Source: an uncultured Aliiroseovarius sp. (GTDB lineage Bacteria > Pseudomonadota > Alphaproteobacteria > Rhodobacterales > Rhodobacteraceae). Taken from it: a DNA stretch of 64,000 nt. The DNA lies in NCBI RefSeq assembly GCF_947497285.1, contig NZ_CANMFT010000001.1:496001-560000 (forward strand), written 5' to 3'. The translations under genes and the position numbers were made by a program. Of this stretch, positions 1 to 9,033 are shown one piece after another; position 1 is the first letter of the stretch, and the number at the start of each line of letters is the position of its first letter. The notes beneath the pieces are model-generated. The model was not told the origin of the DNA and did no database searches. It saw only the letters and a program-made list of their open reading frames with translations.

Positions 1-597
1 CGCTTGCGCGCGCGCCTGCGGGGTGTCGGAGAGTTCCGTCACAAACCCCCAGTCCAGCGCCTGTTGTGCCTCGAACTGTTCAGCCGAATAGGTCAGCTTG
101 CGGATCACATCCCCGCGCGCCAAGCGCCGCATCAGGACCATGCCCCCCATGTCGGGGATGATGCCCCAGCGGCCTTCCATGATCGAAAAGCGCGTATCCG
201 GCGCGGCGATACGCATGTCCGCACCCAGCATGATCTGGAACGCGCCGCCGAACGCATAGCCATGCACGGCTGCGATCACGGGTTGTGGCATCTCTGCCCA
301 AACCATCGCGGCAGCTTGGAACAGGTTCGAATTGCCATGCGTGCGCTCCAGAAACACGCCGCCCTGCATGGCGAACTGCGCGATTTCTGGCATCGCGGCC
401 AGATCCAACCCGGCTGAAAACGCAGGCCCGTCGCCCGCCAGAACCACGGCGCGAATGTCTTTGCGCGCAGCAAGGGTTTCGCCTGCGGCCACGATGGCGC
501 GGATCATTTCAAGGTCCAGCGCGTTGCGCTTGTCGGCGCGGGTCAGGGTGACGGTGGCCACTTGGTTGTCTTCAGTGATGCGGACGCGGTCGGACAT
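1..597 (-). CDS. Enoyl-CoA hydratase/isomerase family protein (partial)
   Basis: The reading frame runs on the minus strand from an ATG at 597 to the window edge (199 codons), so the C-terminus is missing. It starts MSDRVRITEDNQVATVTL and shows crotonase-fold signatures: FSAGLDLAAMP (first oxyanion-hole loop) and GYAFGGAFQIMLGADMRIA (second loop), followed by a MEGRWGIIPDMGG segment. Family members hydrate or isomerise acyl-CoA thioesters in the cytoplasm. A GGAGAT Shine-Dalgarno sequence lies 5 bases before the start. The thioesterase gene upstream ends 60 bp away in the same direction, so the two are probably one acyl-CoA operon. The substrate cannot be told from the sequence. Confidence 0.9.
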   Translation of the reverse strand, partial: MSDRVRITEDNQVATVTLTRADKRNALDLEMIRAIVAAGETLAARKDIRAVVLAGDGPAFSAGLDLAAMPEIAQFAMQGGVFLERTHGNSNLFQAAAMVWAEMPQPVIAAVHGYAFGGAFQIMLGADMRIAAPDTRFSIMEGRWGIIPDMGGMVLMRRLARGDVIRKLTYSAEQFEAQQALDWGFVTELSDTPQARAQA

Positions 598-657
598 GGG
601 GATCTCCTGATTGGGCTTAGGCGCGAGTGTGCCGTTTGTCGGCAGCCGGGCCAACTG

Positions 658-1101
658 TCACGTTGCGGCAGGTGGTGTGGACACGGGAACCATCGTGCCC
701 AGAAGTTTGGCGATCAGCGTGCGCTGGCCGTCCTGTTCGGCCCAGACATCGGCTTCGACCGGGATCAGACGGCGGCCAATGCGCAACACGCACCCTTCGG
801 CGACCAGCCTGTCACCCTTGGCGGGCGCAAGCAGGTTGATCTTGATTTCCGAGGTCAGAACCTCGTGACCGTCGGGCATGACGGACAGCGCCGCATAGCC
901 CGCCGCTGTGTCGCCCAACGCAAAGGTCAGGGCCGCGTGACCAAACCCGTGCTGTTGGCGCATCGTGTCCGGGATCGGTGCGGTGATCTGACAAAAGCCA
1001 TACCGCAGATCGGTTATGTCAGCGCCGATCAACGTCATCAGGTTCTGTGCCGCAAAGCTGTCGCGGATTTTTGTTACGGTGTCTTGGGGTATGTCGGTCA
1101 T
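658..1101 (-). CDS. PaaI-type hotdog-fold thioesterase
   Basis: A 147-residue protein whose HGFGHAALTFALGDTAAGYA segment matches the HGG...D active-site helix region of PaaI-like acyl-CoA thioesterases. The later stretch EIKINLLAPAKGDRLVAEG is typical of the hotdog beta sheet. The family hydrolyses acyl-CoA, often aromatic, and works as a cytoplasmic tetramer. I chose the ATG at 1101 because AAAGGA sits 6 bases upstream; a TTG two codons earlier is also open. It lies just upstream of the enoyl-CoA hydratase gene, which suggests shared CoA-ester metabolism. The usual first-loop second Gly of HGG is F here (HGF). Confidence 0.85.
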   Translation of the reverse strand: MTDIPQDTVTKIRDSFAAQNLMTLIGADITDLRYGFCQITAPIPDTMRQQHGFGHAALTFALGDTAAGYAALSVMPDGHEVLTSEIKINLLAPAKGDRLVAEGCVLRIGRRLIPVEADVWAEQDGQRTLIAKLLGTMVPVSTPPAAT

Positions 1102-1174
1102 GAGCAATCCTTTGCGTCAGCCAAGACTAACATAACCCGCGCATTGTGAACCCGGAACGCGGCGTCAAACCCGG

Positions 1175-1837
1175 TTAACGCGGCATCGGGATTGGCTGCG
1201 GCGGGTCACCCAGAAGGACCGCGATGGCCTCTGGCCGCATCAGGCGCGACAGGACAGAGTGGTCGGACCGCAACCCACCCGTATAGGTGCCATAGGACGG
1301 CATGATCACCCGGTCGCCGTCGAACAACATACAAGGCCTGCTGACCGTGCGCCCCTTGATGTGCAGTCGCGCCTTGGGGTGGAAATGCCCGGTGATCTCG
1401 CCCGCCGCGCCCACCCGTGCGATATGGCGAAAGTGCAGCGGAGGGTGCAACAGCTCGGCCAGATGGGTGCCCGCGAACTCAATCGGGCCGGGATCATGGT
1501 TGCCTTCGATCCAAACCCAGCGGCGCCCGGCCATGAGGCGGTTCAACCACTGCGCTTCAACCTCGGGAAGGTTGTCGGACGCCTCAAGGTCATCGAAACT
1601 GTCGCCCAGACAGACCACGGTGCGTGCGCCAGATGCCTCGATATCGGTTTGAAGACGGTGCAACGTGTCGCGCGTTTCGTAAGGGGGAAGGATCGCGTCG
1701 CCCTTGCGCGCCATGCGTTCCGATTTGCCAAGATGCAGGTCGGACACGCACAAAAGCCACTCGTCCGGCCACCACAACGCACCGGATGGCAGCAAGGTCA
1801 GCTTCACCCCAGCCAAATTAAAGTCGTACCCCTTCAT
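1175..1837 (-). CDS. pdeM: Ligase-associated DNA damage response endonuclease PdeM
   Basis: A 220-residue calcineurin-like metallophosphoesterase. The metal-binding motifs are in family order: SDLHLGK (D-x-H), GDSFDD, GNHDPG and GHFHPKA, with the terminal PSYGTYTGGL segment characteristic of the PdeM group. In this family the protein is thought to act as a nuclease in DNA repair together with an Lhr-type helicase, a beta-CASP/MBL exonuclease and an ATP-dependent DNA ligase. The helicase gene is directly upstream, 56 bp away in the same direction. The exonuclease and ligase partners are not in this window. Confidence 0.92.
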   Translation of the reverse strand: MKGYDFNLAGVKLTLLPSGALWWPDEWLLCVSDLHLGKSERMARKGDAILPPYETRDTLHRLQTDIEASGARTVVCLGDSFDDLEASDNLPEVEAQWLNRLMAGRRWVWIEGNHDPGPIEFAGTHLAELLHPPLHFRHIARVGAAGEITGHFHPKARLHIKGRTVSRPCMLFDGDRVIMPSYGTYTGGLRSDHSVLSRLMRPEAIAVLLGDPPQPIPMPR

Positions 1838-1893
1838 ATAGTCTAGAAAGTCGATTTCCCGCGTTATTGCAAGCTATTACGACGCGTGGTGCG

Positions 1894-4308
1894 CTATACC
1901 AGCCCGGCTTCCATCATAAGGCGATCTGCTTCGGCGCGCATTAGGGCGTCTGCCCCGGCGCCGTCCACCGGCACCTTGCCGACCTCAAGGAACAGAGGGG
2001 CGGCGAAGGGCGTCACGCGACCCGGATGAACATGGTCGATCAGCCCGCCGGTGCGTGCCAGCATTTCGTCAATCCGGCCAAAGCCGATCAGCCCGCGCAT
2101 CGCCTCGTCGCGCGTGATCGACAGCAACAGGTGGTCCGGGTCGTATTTCCGGAGCGTGTCGTAAAGGATGTCGGCCGAGAACGTGGCCTGCCGCCCCGAA
2201 GATCGCTTGCCCGGCAGGTTGCGGGTGATCAGCCCGGCGATGGTGGCCGCACCCTTGAAGCTGCGTTTCATCAGGGCGTTTTCCGCAAGCCATCCGTCCA
2301 ACCCGTCACGCAGGCCTGTGGCGTCCAGCGCCTGCGCCGGGTTGTCCAGATGCGACACGGACCAAATCAGCGTGGCATAGTCGGTGGCGACAAAGCCCAG
2401 CGGGCCAAGTCCCATATCCTCCATCCGGCGGGTGACCATCAGGCCCAGCGTCTGCTGCGCGTTCTTGCCCGCAAAGCCATAGATGCAGGTATGGGGCCGG
2501 TCTTCGTGGTCGAAGCTTTCGACAAGGATGCGGCCTGAGCGGGGCAGCTGGCTGACCTCGCGCTGCAGTTCGATCCAGTCCAGCGTGTGGCGGGGCAGGT
2601 CGGGCAGGGGGGTGCGCTGCAGCAGGTCAAGGATGCGCTCCGACAGCTGCGTCGAGGTCGAAAACTTGGTGCCGGAGAACACCGCGAGCTTTGGCTTGCG
2701 GCCCCGGTCGCGGCTGACTTGCACCTCCATCTCGCGCAGGGTTTCAAAGCGGACGATCTGGCCGCCCATCAGGAACGTGTCGCCGGGCACCAGCGAGGCA
2801 GCGAAGCTTTCTTCGACCTCGCCCAAAGGCTTGCCGACCGAGGCGCGCGACCGCCCCTTCAACCGCACCTTCAGCGTATCGGTGTCGATGATCGTGCCGA
2901 CATTCATCCGCACCTGTTGGGCCAGCCGCGGGTCGCGCAACTGCCATTGCCCATCGGCGCGTTGCATCAGCCGCTGCCAGCGGTCATAGGCGCGCAGAGC
3001 GTAACCTCCGGTTGCCACGAAATCGAGGCAGGCATCGAAATCGGCACGGGTGAGATCCGCATAGGGGCCGGCGGTCGTCACCTCGGCGAAAAGGGCGTCG
3101 GCATCGAAAGGCGCGGCGCAGGCGGTGATCAGGATATGCTGGCACAGCACATCACGCGGGCCGGGGCCGCGCGGATCGCCGTCAAGGTCGTGGGCCAGCA
3201 CAGCCTCGATCGCGGCGTGACATTCGATGACTTCCCACCGGTTAGCGGGCAGGATCAGCGCTTTTGACGGCGCATTGTATCGGTGATTGGCCCGCCCGAT
3301 CCTCTGCACCAGCCGTTTGACGTTCTTAGGCGCGCCCACTTGAATGACCAGATCGACATCGCCCCAATCAAGCCCAAGATCCAGCGACCCCGTGCAGACC
3401 ACGGCGCGCAATTGGCCCGCAACCATCGCGGCCTCGACCTTCTTGCGTTGTTCCAGCGCCAGCGAGCCGTGGTGGATGCCGACGGGCAGGGCGGCGTCAT
3501 TGGCCATCCAGAGTTCGTGAAAGAAAATCTCGGCCTGCGCACGGGTGTTGTGGAAGATCAGGGTGGTCTTGTGTTTTGCGACCTCGTCCAATACTTCGCG
3601 GATCGCATAGCGCCCGCCGCCGCCCGACCACGGGGGCGGGGTGTCGGTGGTTAGCATTGCGATGTCGGGATCGGGGCCGGGGTCGGCTTCGATAATTTCG
3701 CACCGGGTTGGGTGCGGGGCAAGGAATTGAGCCAGCGCAGGCGGGTCTTCGACCGTGGCCGACAGCCCGACGCGTTTGAGGTCGGGGCAGAGCGCCTGCA
3801 ACCGCGACAGACACAACATCAGTTGATCGCCGCGTTTGCTTTCCGCCAAGGCGTGCAGCTCGTCCACCACCACGCGCCTCAGGCCCGCAAAAATGTGCGG
3901 CGCATCCTCGTAGCTCAGCAACAGCGCGAGGCTCTCGGGCGTGGTCAGCAGGATGTGCGGCGGGTCGGCGCGTTGGGCCTTCTTGCGGGTTTGGGTGGTG
4001 TCACCTGAGCGATCCTCGACCCGGATCGCCAGCTCCATATCCTCGATGGGCGTCATCAGGTTGCGCCGCATGTCGGCGGCCAGCGCCTTTAGAGGCGAGA
4101 TATAGAGCGTGTGCAATCCCGGACCGGGGGCCTCGCCCAGTTCGACCAGCGTCGGCAGAAACCCAGCAAGCGTTTTGCCGCCCCCTGTGGGCGCGATCAG
4201 CATCAAGGCCGGGTCGTTCGCTTGTTCCAGCATCCCGCGTTGATGCGGATGCGGGGTCCAACCGCGCTGGGTGAACCAGCGGTCGACATGAGGGGGCAGG
4301 GTGGTCAT
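1894..4308 (-). CDS. Ligase-associated DNA damage response DEXH-box helicase (Lhr-like)
   Basis: An 804-residue superfamily 2 helicase. Motif I is APTGGGKTLAGF, motif II is VVVDELHALAESKRGDQ (DELH box), motif III is GLSATVEDP, and motif VI is QRIGRANHR. The long C-terminal part matches the Lhr-core winged-helix and beta-barrel regions. Family members translocate 3' to 5' on single-stranded DNA, and this subtype travels with PdeM in repair clusters. The frame is open 53 codons further upstream, but that extension reads through terminator sequence, so the ATG at 4308 (MTTLPPHVDRW) is preferred even though it lacks a clear Shine-Dalgarno sequence. pdeM follows in the same operon. Confidence 0.9.
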   Translation of the reverse strand: MTTLPPHVDRWFTQRGWTPHPHQRGMLEQANDPALMLIAPTGGGKTLAGFLPTLVELGEAPGPGLHTLYISPLKALAADMRRNLMTPIEDMELAIRVEDRSGDTTQTRKKAQRADPPHILLTTPESLALLLSYEDAPHIFAGLRRVVVDELHALAESKRGDQLMLCLSRLQALCPDLKRVGLSATVEDPPALAQFLAPHPTRCEIIEADPGPDPDIAMLTTDTPPPWSGGGGRYAIREVLDEVAKHKTTLIFHNTRAQAEIFFHELWMANDAALPVGIHHGSLALEQRKKVEAAMVAGQLRAVVCTGSLDLGLDWGDVDLVIQVGAPKNVKRLVQRIGRANHRYNAPSKALILPANRWEVIECHAAIEAVLAHDLDGDPRGPGPRDVLCQHILITACAAPFDADALFAEVTTAGPYADLTRADFDACLDFVATGGYALRAYDRWQRLMQRADGQWQLRDPRLAQQVRMNVGTIIDTDTLKVRLKGRSRASVGKPLGEVEESFAASLVPGDTFLMGGQIVRFETLREMEVQVSRDRGRKPKLAVFSGTKFSTSTQLSERILDLLQRTPLPDLPRHTLDWIELQREVSQLPRSGRILVESFDHEDRPHTCIYGFAGKNAQQTLGLMVTRRMEDMGLGPLGFVATDYATLIWSVSHLDNPAQALDATGLRDGLDGWLAENALMKRSFKGAATIAGLITRNLPGKRSSGRQATFSADILYDTLRKYDPDHLLLSITRDEAMRGLIGFGRIDEMLARTGGLIDHVHPGRVTPFAAPLFLEVGKVPVDGAGADALMRAEADRLMMEAGLV

Positions 4309-4364
4309 GTGGGCAGGATAAGCAAAGCGCTGCGCCGTGAACATGCCGCAAATGGGTTGGGCAC

Positions 4365-4400
4365 AAAAAAGGGCGACGTGCGGCCATCCGCAAGTCGCCC
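4365..4400 (-). terminator. Rho-independent terminator after the AAA ATPase gene
   Basis: On the minus strand a stem GGGCGAC...GCGG pairs with CCGC...GTCGCCC and is followed by six T residues. It lies 24 bp beyond the AAA ATPase stop codon and 56 bp before the helicase start, so it separates the two transcription units. Confidence 0.85.
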
Positions 4401-4424
4401 CTGAATGCGTGCTGGAACAGCGTG

Positions 4425-5744
4425 CTAGTGCACGATTTCTTCTTCTTTCACGAACATGTTTTCCCATGCCCGGTCGATCAGTTCAGGCGTCATTTGCGGC
4501 GGAATTTTTTCGAAGCTGCAAATTGACAAGATCTGGTCGATCAGGAAGACCGGCTGGTAGTTTGCATAGATATTGTCAATCGTCGGATACTTGTTCTTCA
4601 AAAGGTGGATCAACGCATCTTGATTAAGCGGCAAGCCCTTCTTCTTTGCCACCATCGCAAAGATTTTCAGAAAGCCTTCCTGATCCGGGCCGTCGATCTT
4701 GATCTTGTAAAAGATCCGGCGCAATGCCGCTTTGTCGAAGATCTTGTTCGGGTGGAAGTTGGTCGAGAAGATGACCAGCGTGTCGAACGGCACCTCGAAT
4801 TTCTCACCCGATTGCAGGGCCAGAATATCTTTGTTTTCTTCCAATGGCACAATCCAGCGGTTGATCAGCGCCTGGGGCGGATCAGCTTGGCGGCCAAGGT
4901 CGTCGACGATGAAGACGCCGCCCGAAGATTTCAGCTGCAAAGACGCCGTATAGGTCCGCGCGGTCGGGTTATAGACCAGATCCAGCATGTCCAGCGTCAA
5001 TTCACCCCCGGTGATCACGGTGGGACGGTCGCACAGCACATAGCGACGGTCGTGCTTTTTCGAGGTCCGGCGCAGCGCGGCGGGATCATCGGCGGTTTCC
5101 TCGGCCGCGGTATGCACAATCGGGTCATAGACCGTGATCACCTGACCAGAATACTCAATCGCGCGCGGGACATAGATCCGGTCGCCAAGTGCGTCACGGA
5201 TCCCGTTCGAGATCGAGGACTTCCCGTTACCCGGAGGGCCATACATCAGGATCGACCGACCCGATCCGACCGCCGGGCCCAACTGGTCCAGCAGGTCAGG
5301 CGGCAAGATCAGATGTCCCATCGCACCGGTCAACTGATCACGCGACATGTGGATGTTGCGGATCGACTGACGCTTGACCTGTTTGGCATAGACCGACATT
5401 GGCACCGGCATGGCGCCGAAATATTCGGACTGCGACAGCGCATCAAGCGCGCGCGCCTTACCCGAGTCAGACAGCCGATAGCCCATTTCAGAAGATTTCG
5501 ATCCTGCATGAAGCGTGCCCATTGCTTCGACCAGACCGCCATCCCGGCTCATGTCGATCAGTTCCTGCACGACGCGTGCCGGCAGGCACAGAACGCGTTC
5601 AAGGTCAGAGATCTGTTCCAGATTGGTTCGGAACATGGTTTTCAGCAGGATATCCCGCATCATCACGTTGGTCAGTCCCGTCTCGGCCAAGCTCATGGCG
5701 GGCGGGGGGGCGATGATGTCCGTGTTCTGCACATTCATAGGCAT
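4425..5744 (-). CDS. AAA family ATPase of unassigned role
   Basis: A 439-residue protein with Walker A GPPGNGKSS (about residues 169-177), Walker B GGVFIVDD (about 275-282) and a sensor-1-like VIFSTNF. The roughly 150-residue N-terminal region is not a familiar domain and could be winged-helix (MMRDILLKTMF, SDLERVLCLPARVVQELI). The C-terminal part looks like an AAA lid. The protein has no predicted signal peptide or membrane segment, so it is probably cytoplasmic. The start at 5744 (MPMNVQ) is uncertain; in-frame starts also exist at 5738 and 5798. It is transcribed on its own, away from the membrane protein gene and with a terminator behind it. It resembles MoxR-like or DnaA/IstB-type ATPases only through the AAA core. 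I do not know its function. Confidence 0.8.
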   Translation of the reverse strand: MPMNVQNTDIIAPPPAMSLAETGLTNVMMRDILLKTMFRTNLEQISDLERVLCLPARVVQELIDMSRDGGLVEAMGTLHAGSKSSEMGYRLSDSGKARALDALSQSEYFGAMPVPMSVYAKQVKRQSIRNIHMSRDQLTGAMGHLILPPDLLDQLGPAVGSGRSILMYGPPGNGKSSISNGIRDALGDRIYVPRAIEYSGQVITVYDPIVHTAAEETADDPAALRRTSKKHDRRYVLCDRPTVITGGELTLDMLDLVYNPTARTYTASLQLKSSGGVFIVDDLGRQADPPQALINRWIVPLEENKDILALQSGEKFEVPFDTLVIFSTNFHPNKIFDKAALRRIFYKIKIDGPDQEGFLKIFAMVAKKKGLPLNQDALIHLLKNKYPTIDNIYANYQPVFLIDQILSICSFEKIPPQMTPELIDRAWENMFVKEEEIVH

Positions 5745-5808
5745 GCTCGATCTTATGTTGCGGTTTTGAATCGCCCAACCATTAACTTGGCCGAACAATT
5801 ACAAAGCG

Positions 5809-5836
5809 TTGCGTATCACCATATTGGCGCTAATTT
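5809..5836 (+). promoter_or_regulatory. Candidate sigma70-type promoter for the membrane protein gene
   Basis: TTGCGT at 5809-5814 and TAATTT at 5831-5836 are separated by 16 bp, 25 bp upstream of the ATG at 5861. This is a consensus match by eye only. Confidence 0.35.
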
Positions 5837-5860
5837 GGCTACAAAAGAATGAGGGCAGGT

Positions 5861-7555
5861 ATGAGCGCAAATAAAGGAAAGATTTTGGCAGCCTTTATGG
5901 CAGGGCTGTTGGGGCTCTTTGCCATTGTGACCTTTTCGAAGGGCGGTTTCTTCATCGGCAAGCATGAAGGCGACACGCTGCATCTGCTTCAGATGTTGTT
6001 GCGGATGGGGGATGGCGACTGGCCGCACCTCGATTTTGTCACCCCGATCGGGGTTCTGGCCTTTGCGCCGATCACCGTGTTTCTTGAGGCAGGTTATGGC
6101 GTCGGTCAGGCCATTCTGGCAGGCCAATTCCTTGTTGCCATTGTGTTTTTTCCAGTAGCCTGGTGGGTTGCAAAGTCGCGGTTCGAGGGGGGATGGGCGC
6201 TGCTTTTCGCAGCCACGATCCTTGTTTACGCGGTGGCGTTGGTGCATGGCGAGGCGCATGATTCCGTCTCGATCTCGATGCATTACAACCGTTGGGCCTG
6301 GGCGGCGGCGTTTTTGGCGATCACAACCACGATACTGCCGGGGCGCGAAGGCGACAATCCGCGCATCGATGGGGTGGTGGTCGGATTGGCGATGGCCGCG
6401 ATGGCATTGATTAAGGTGACCTATTTCGCAGCCTTTTTCATACCGATCCTTGTTGGGCTTTTGGCGCGGGGGGCGTGGCGCACGGTGTTGTGGGCGGCTC
6501 TGACCGGCGCTGTGGCGGCTGTTGTCGTCACGCTTTGGGCGGGCACGCCGCTGTTCTGGCTGGCCTATCTGCGCGATCTGCTGAACGTGGCGGCGTCGGA
6601 CGTGCGCCCGCAACCGGGTCGCGCCTTCGGTGATGTGGTCAGCGCGCCTGCCTATCTGGGCGGATCGCTGGTGGCCGTCCTTGCCGTGATTTTTCTGCGC
6701 CAAGCCGGGCGCAAGGCCGAGGGGCTGACGCTTTTGCTGCTTGTGCCCGCATTCTTCTATGTCACGTATCAAAACTTCGGAAATGATCCGCAATGGCTTT
6801 GGCTTCTGGGCATTTTGCTGTTTTCCATGCGGCCGAACGGCCCTGTCTTCAGCGGCTTTGGCTGGGATATGCAAAAAGCGATTTCCGCGGTGGCGCTGGC
6901 GGCGTTGTGTTTTGGCACGCCAAGTTTCTTGAACATGGCGGCAAGCCCGTTCCGCCACCTTGCCACGGACGTCGAGGACTACGCTGCCTTGATGCCTGGC
7001 ACGGGGGTGCACGAGGATCTGCAAACCTTCGCGCCACGCGCCTATCGCGTCGATGTGCGCCGCGCATTGGATGGTCCGGACACACCTTTTGCCGCCTACT
7101 ACGATGAAAAGGCGCGCGAAGATACGACCGTCACGTTCAAGGGCCGCACGTTAGAGTTCTGTTCACTGGAGCTTGGCATGGTCGCGTGGTTCAAGACCCT
7201 TGCCGATGACATCGCTGAATGGGATCAGGGGCGCGACAAGTCGCTGTTCACGGCGGACCTGTTGTCCAGCTATTGGATGTATGGCGACCTGAAGCCGCTT
7301 GAAGGTGGCGCGCCGTGGTATTACGGGGACCTGACCGGGATCGAGAATGCCGATTACCTGTTGTTGCCGCATTGCCCGCTGTCACCTGACACCAGCAAGA
7401 AAATCCTTGATGAGGTCACCGGCCAGCCTTGGTTCGATGCAGTGAAAGAGGTGCGGCGCACCGAGCTATACACGCTCTATAGCCTGCCCGGTGAACGCCC
7501 GATCAAGGTCGCGCCACCGAAAGAACCGGATGAAGAAACCTCTGCACAAGACTGA
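5861..7555 (+). CDS. Multi-pass membrane protein, GT-C-glycosyltransferase-like
   Basis: A 564-residue protein with about ten hydrophobic segments in its first 370 residues and a soluble C-terminal domain of about 190 residues. After the first membrane segment comes an acidic loop with EGDTLHLLQ, GDGDWPHLDFVTPIG. That pattern (acidic residues, a DG and a P-x-LDF-x-TP-x-G stretch) is typical of the first external loop of polyprenyl-phosphate-sugar-dependent GT-C enzymes. No family can be named with certainty. The start at 5861 has GAGGGCAGG directly before it. It is monocistronic, ending at a bidirectional terminator that faces the tad operon. It lies near both the Tad pilus genes and a probable arabinose-donor pathway, which is the basis for the pilus-glycosylation hypothesis in the findings. 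Confidence 0.7.
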   Translation: MSANKGKILAAFMAGLLGLFAIVTFSKGGFFIGKHEGDTLHLLQMLLRMGDGDWPHLDFVTPIGVLAFAPITVFLEAGYGVGQAILAGQFLVAIVFFPVAWWVAKSRFEGGWALLFAATILVYAVALVHGEAHDSVSISMHYNRWAWAAAFLAITTTILPGREGDNPRIDGVVVGLAMAAMALIKVTYFAAFFIPILVGLLARGAWRTVLWAALTGAVAAVVVTLWAGTPLFWLAYLRDLLNVAASDVRPQPGRAFGDVVSAPAYLGGSLVAVLAVIFLRQAGRKAEGLTLLLLVPAFFYVTYQNFGNDPQWLWLLGILLFSMRPNGPVFSGFGWDMQKAISAVALAALCFGTPSFLNMAASPFRHLATDVEDYAALMPGTGVHEDLQTFAPRAYRVDVRRALDGPDTPFAAYYDEKAREDTTVTFKGRTLEFCSLELGMVAWFKTLADDIAEWDQGRDKSLFTADLLSSYWMYGDLKPLEGGAPWYYGDLTGIENADYLLLPHCPLSPDTSKKILDEVTGQPWFDAVKEVRRTELYTLYSLPGERPIKVAPPKEPDEETSAQD

Positions 7556-7570
7556 GCGTGGCCCCACGAA

Positions 7571-7605
7571 AAAGCCCCCGCCAAGCGATGCTTGCGGGGG
7601 CTTTG
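7571..7605. terminator. Bidirectional terminator between convergent genes
   Basis: AAAGCCCCCGC(C)AAGC pairs with GCTTGCGGGGGCTTT around a GAT loop, a 15-bp stem with one bulge. A run of A on one side and T on the other lets it stop transcription both from the membrane protein gene and from the tad operon. Confidence 0.85.
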
Positions 7606-7627
7606 GCTTTGTTCGATCGTGGCGCGC

Positions 7628-8128
7628 TCAGGCGCCGGCGAAGGCTGCAATCACAAGATAAAAAATCAGCGTCGCGCCAAGGCTTAGCCCCATCGGGTAA
7701 TCTCGCCGCGTCCAGCTTTCCCAGTTTGGCGTCGCGTTGCGCAATGGCGTGATTTTCTTGGCCATGCGGTGCAGCACGAAGCCCACCACAATCATCACCG
7801 CAAACAACATCAGCACGAAATACGCATCTGAAAGTGCGACGAACGGCGCCATGGCGGCGGCGAATTTGGCATCGCCTGCGCCCAGCATCCGCCCCATATT
7901 CATCACGAAACCGATCACCAGGATCACCACGAGGTGCAGCCAGCGCCACAGATATTCGTTCAGGTCGAAGGCAATCAGCCCGACGATCGCAAACACCACC
8001 GTCAGTGCCATGACGGCCTTGTTGGGGATCTTCATTCGCGACAGATCAGACCAGGCAACCCACAAGGAAATCGGAACGGCGAAGGGCAGAAACAAGGTCG
8101 CTGCCCAACTTGTCAACGCGGTCGTCAT
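7628..8128 (-). CDS. cpaA: Prepilin peptidase (CpaA/TadV)
   Basis: A 166-residue type IV prepilin peptidase of family A24, of the short class used for Flp pilins. The two aspartates expected at the active site are present: SDLSRMKIPN (D28) and GAGDAK (D86, the GxGD motif). The rest is about six membrane helices. It removes the leader peptide from the Flp prepilins at the inner membrane. It is the last gene of the cpaE-to-cpaA unit and ends 23 bp from the shared terminator. Confidence 0.93.
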   Translation of the reverse strand: MTTALTSWAATLFLPFAVPISLWVAWSDLSRMKIPNKAVMALTVVFAIVGLIAFDLNEYLWRWLHLVVILVIGFVMNMGRMLGAGDAKFAAAMAPFVALSDAYFVLMLFAVMIVVGFVLHRMAKKITPLRNATPNWESWTRRDYPMGLSLGATLIFYLVIAAFAGA

Positions 8129-8135
8129 GTGCCGC

Positions 8136-9002
8136 TCACCCGTTCGAGACGTTGTTTTCCAGCGCTTCCAGCGCGCGCGTCGCGGCTTCGAAATGCTGTG
8201 GGTGCGTGTCGATGGCTTCTTGCAGCAGCCCTTTTCCGGTCGCTACATCGCCTTGCTTAATAGCCGACAGCGCCAAGGTGTGCAAAAGCTGCGCGCGTTC
8301 GATCTGGGTCATGGGAATGACCGGCAGGTCGTATTTGCGCTGCGCACCGCGCGCCAGAACAAGGTTGTTCTTGGCTGTGAACATCTTGTTGTCATAGTCC
8401 AGCGCCTGCGCGAACAGCTTTTCCGCCCCGCTGAAATCGGCGCGAGTCAGTTTGGAATAACCCCAGTTGTTCAGAACCGAACCGGGCTGCGTTGTCAGCC
8501 CAACCGCCGTTTCATAGTAGCTGTCAGACTTCTTCCATTCTTCATTGCTGTCGGCGATCATCGCCTCAAGCCGGTAACGGCGATAGGTTTCGTGGGTGGG
8601 CGGCACCTTGTCCAGAACCGCTTCGGCCTGATCCCAGTCGCCAGCCCGGATATAGGCATCTGCCAGACTGACACTGTCGGTTTGCGTGCCCTCGGCGCTC
8701 GCTACGATCGCTTTCCAGACCGGAATCGCTTCTGCCGGGCGCTTGGCGCGCACCAGCGATTGGGCCAAACCGCGTTTCAGGTCGATCCGATCCGGCGCAC
8801 CCTTTACGGCACGTTGGAAATAGGCGGCGGCCTCGTTCGGGTCGCCCACGGTCAACATGATGTCATTGAGGTTGCTTTCGTCGATCACGTTGACATCAGC
8901 CATAGCGCGTTCGACGTCTTCGCCGCCGGATTTCGACTTATCACAGGCCGAAAGTGCGACCGCGCTGCCGAGGCAGAGCGACAAAAAGATGGGATGGCGC
9001 AT
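8136..9002 (-). CDS. TPR-repeat lipoprotein, TadD-like
   Basis: A 288-residue protein with a lipoprotein signal (MRHPIFLSLCLGSAVALSAC, Cys20 as the lipidated residue) followed by several tetratricopeptide repeats, for example EAAAYFQRAVKGAPDRIDLK and GSVLNNWGYSKLTRADFSGAEKLF. TadD-type proteins are periplasmic or outer-membrane-attached helpers of the CpaC secretin. This is the second of two TPR lipoprotein genes in a row, which may reflect duplication of tadD. The gene sits 31 bp downstream of the other copy and 7 bp before cpaA. Confidence 0.85.
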   Translation of the reverse strand: MRHPIFLSLCLGSAVALSACDKSKSGGEDVERAMADVNVIDESNLNDIMLTVGDPNEAAAYFQRAVKGAPDRIDLKRGLAQSLVRAKRPAEAIPVWKAIVASAEGTQTDSVSLADAYIRAGDWDQAEAVLDKVPPTHETYRRYRLEAMIADSNEEWKKSDSYYETAVGLTTQPGSVLNNWGYSKLTRADFSGAEKLFAQALDYDNKMFTAKNNLVLARGAQRKYDLPVIPMTQIERAQLLHTLALSAIKQGDVATGKGLLQEAIDTHPQHFEAATRALEALENNVSNG

Positions 9003-9033
9003 GTTTGCGTCCTTTTACTGCTCGTGTCTTCGC

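Noticed and set aside
4308-4467. N-terminal extension of 53 residues on the Lhr-type helicase
   Set aside because: The extension crosses the terminator of the upstream gene and part of its coding end and is not expected in the family; ATG 4308 aligns with the usual start of the helicase domain.
4605-5852. A 415-codon plus-strand frame opposite the AAA ATPase
   Set aside because: The minus-strand frame has Walker A, Walker B and sensor motifs; the plus-strand frame is a shadow.
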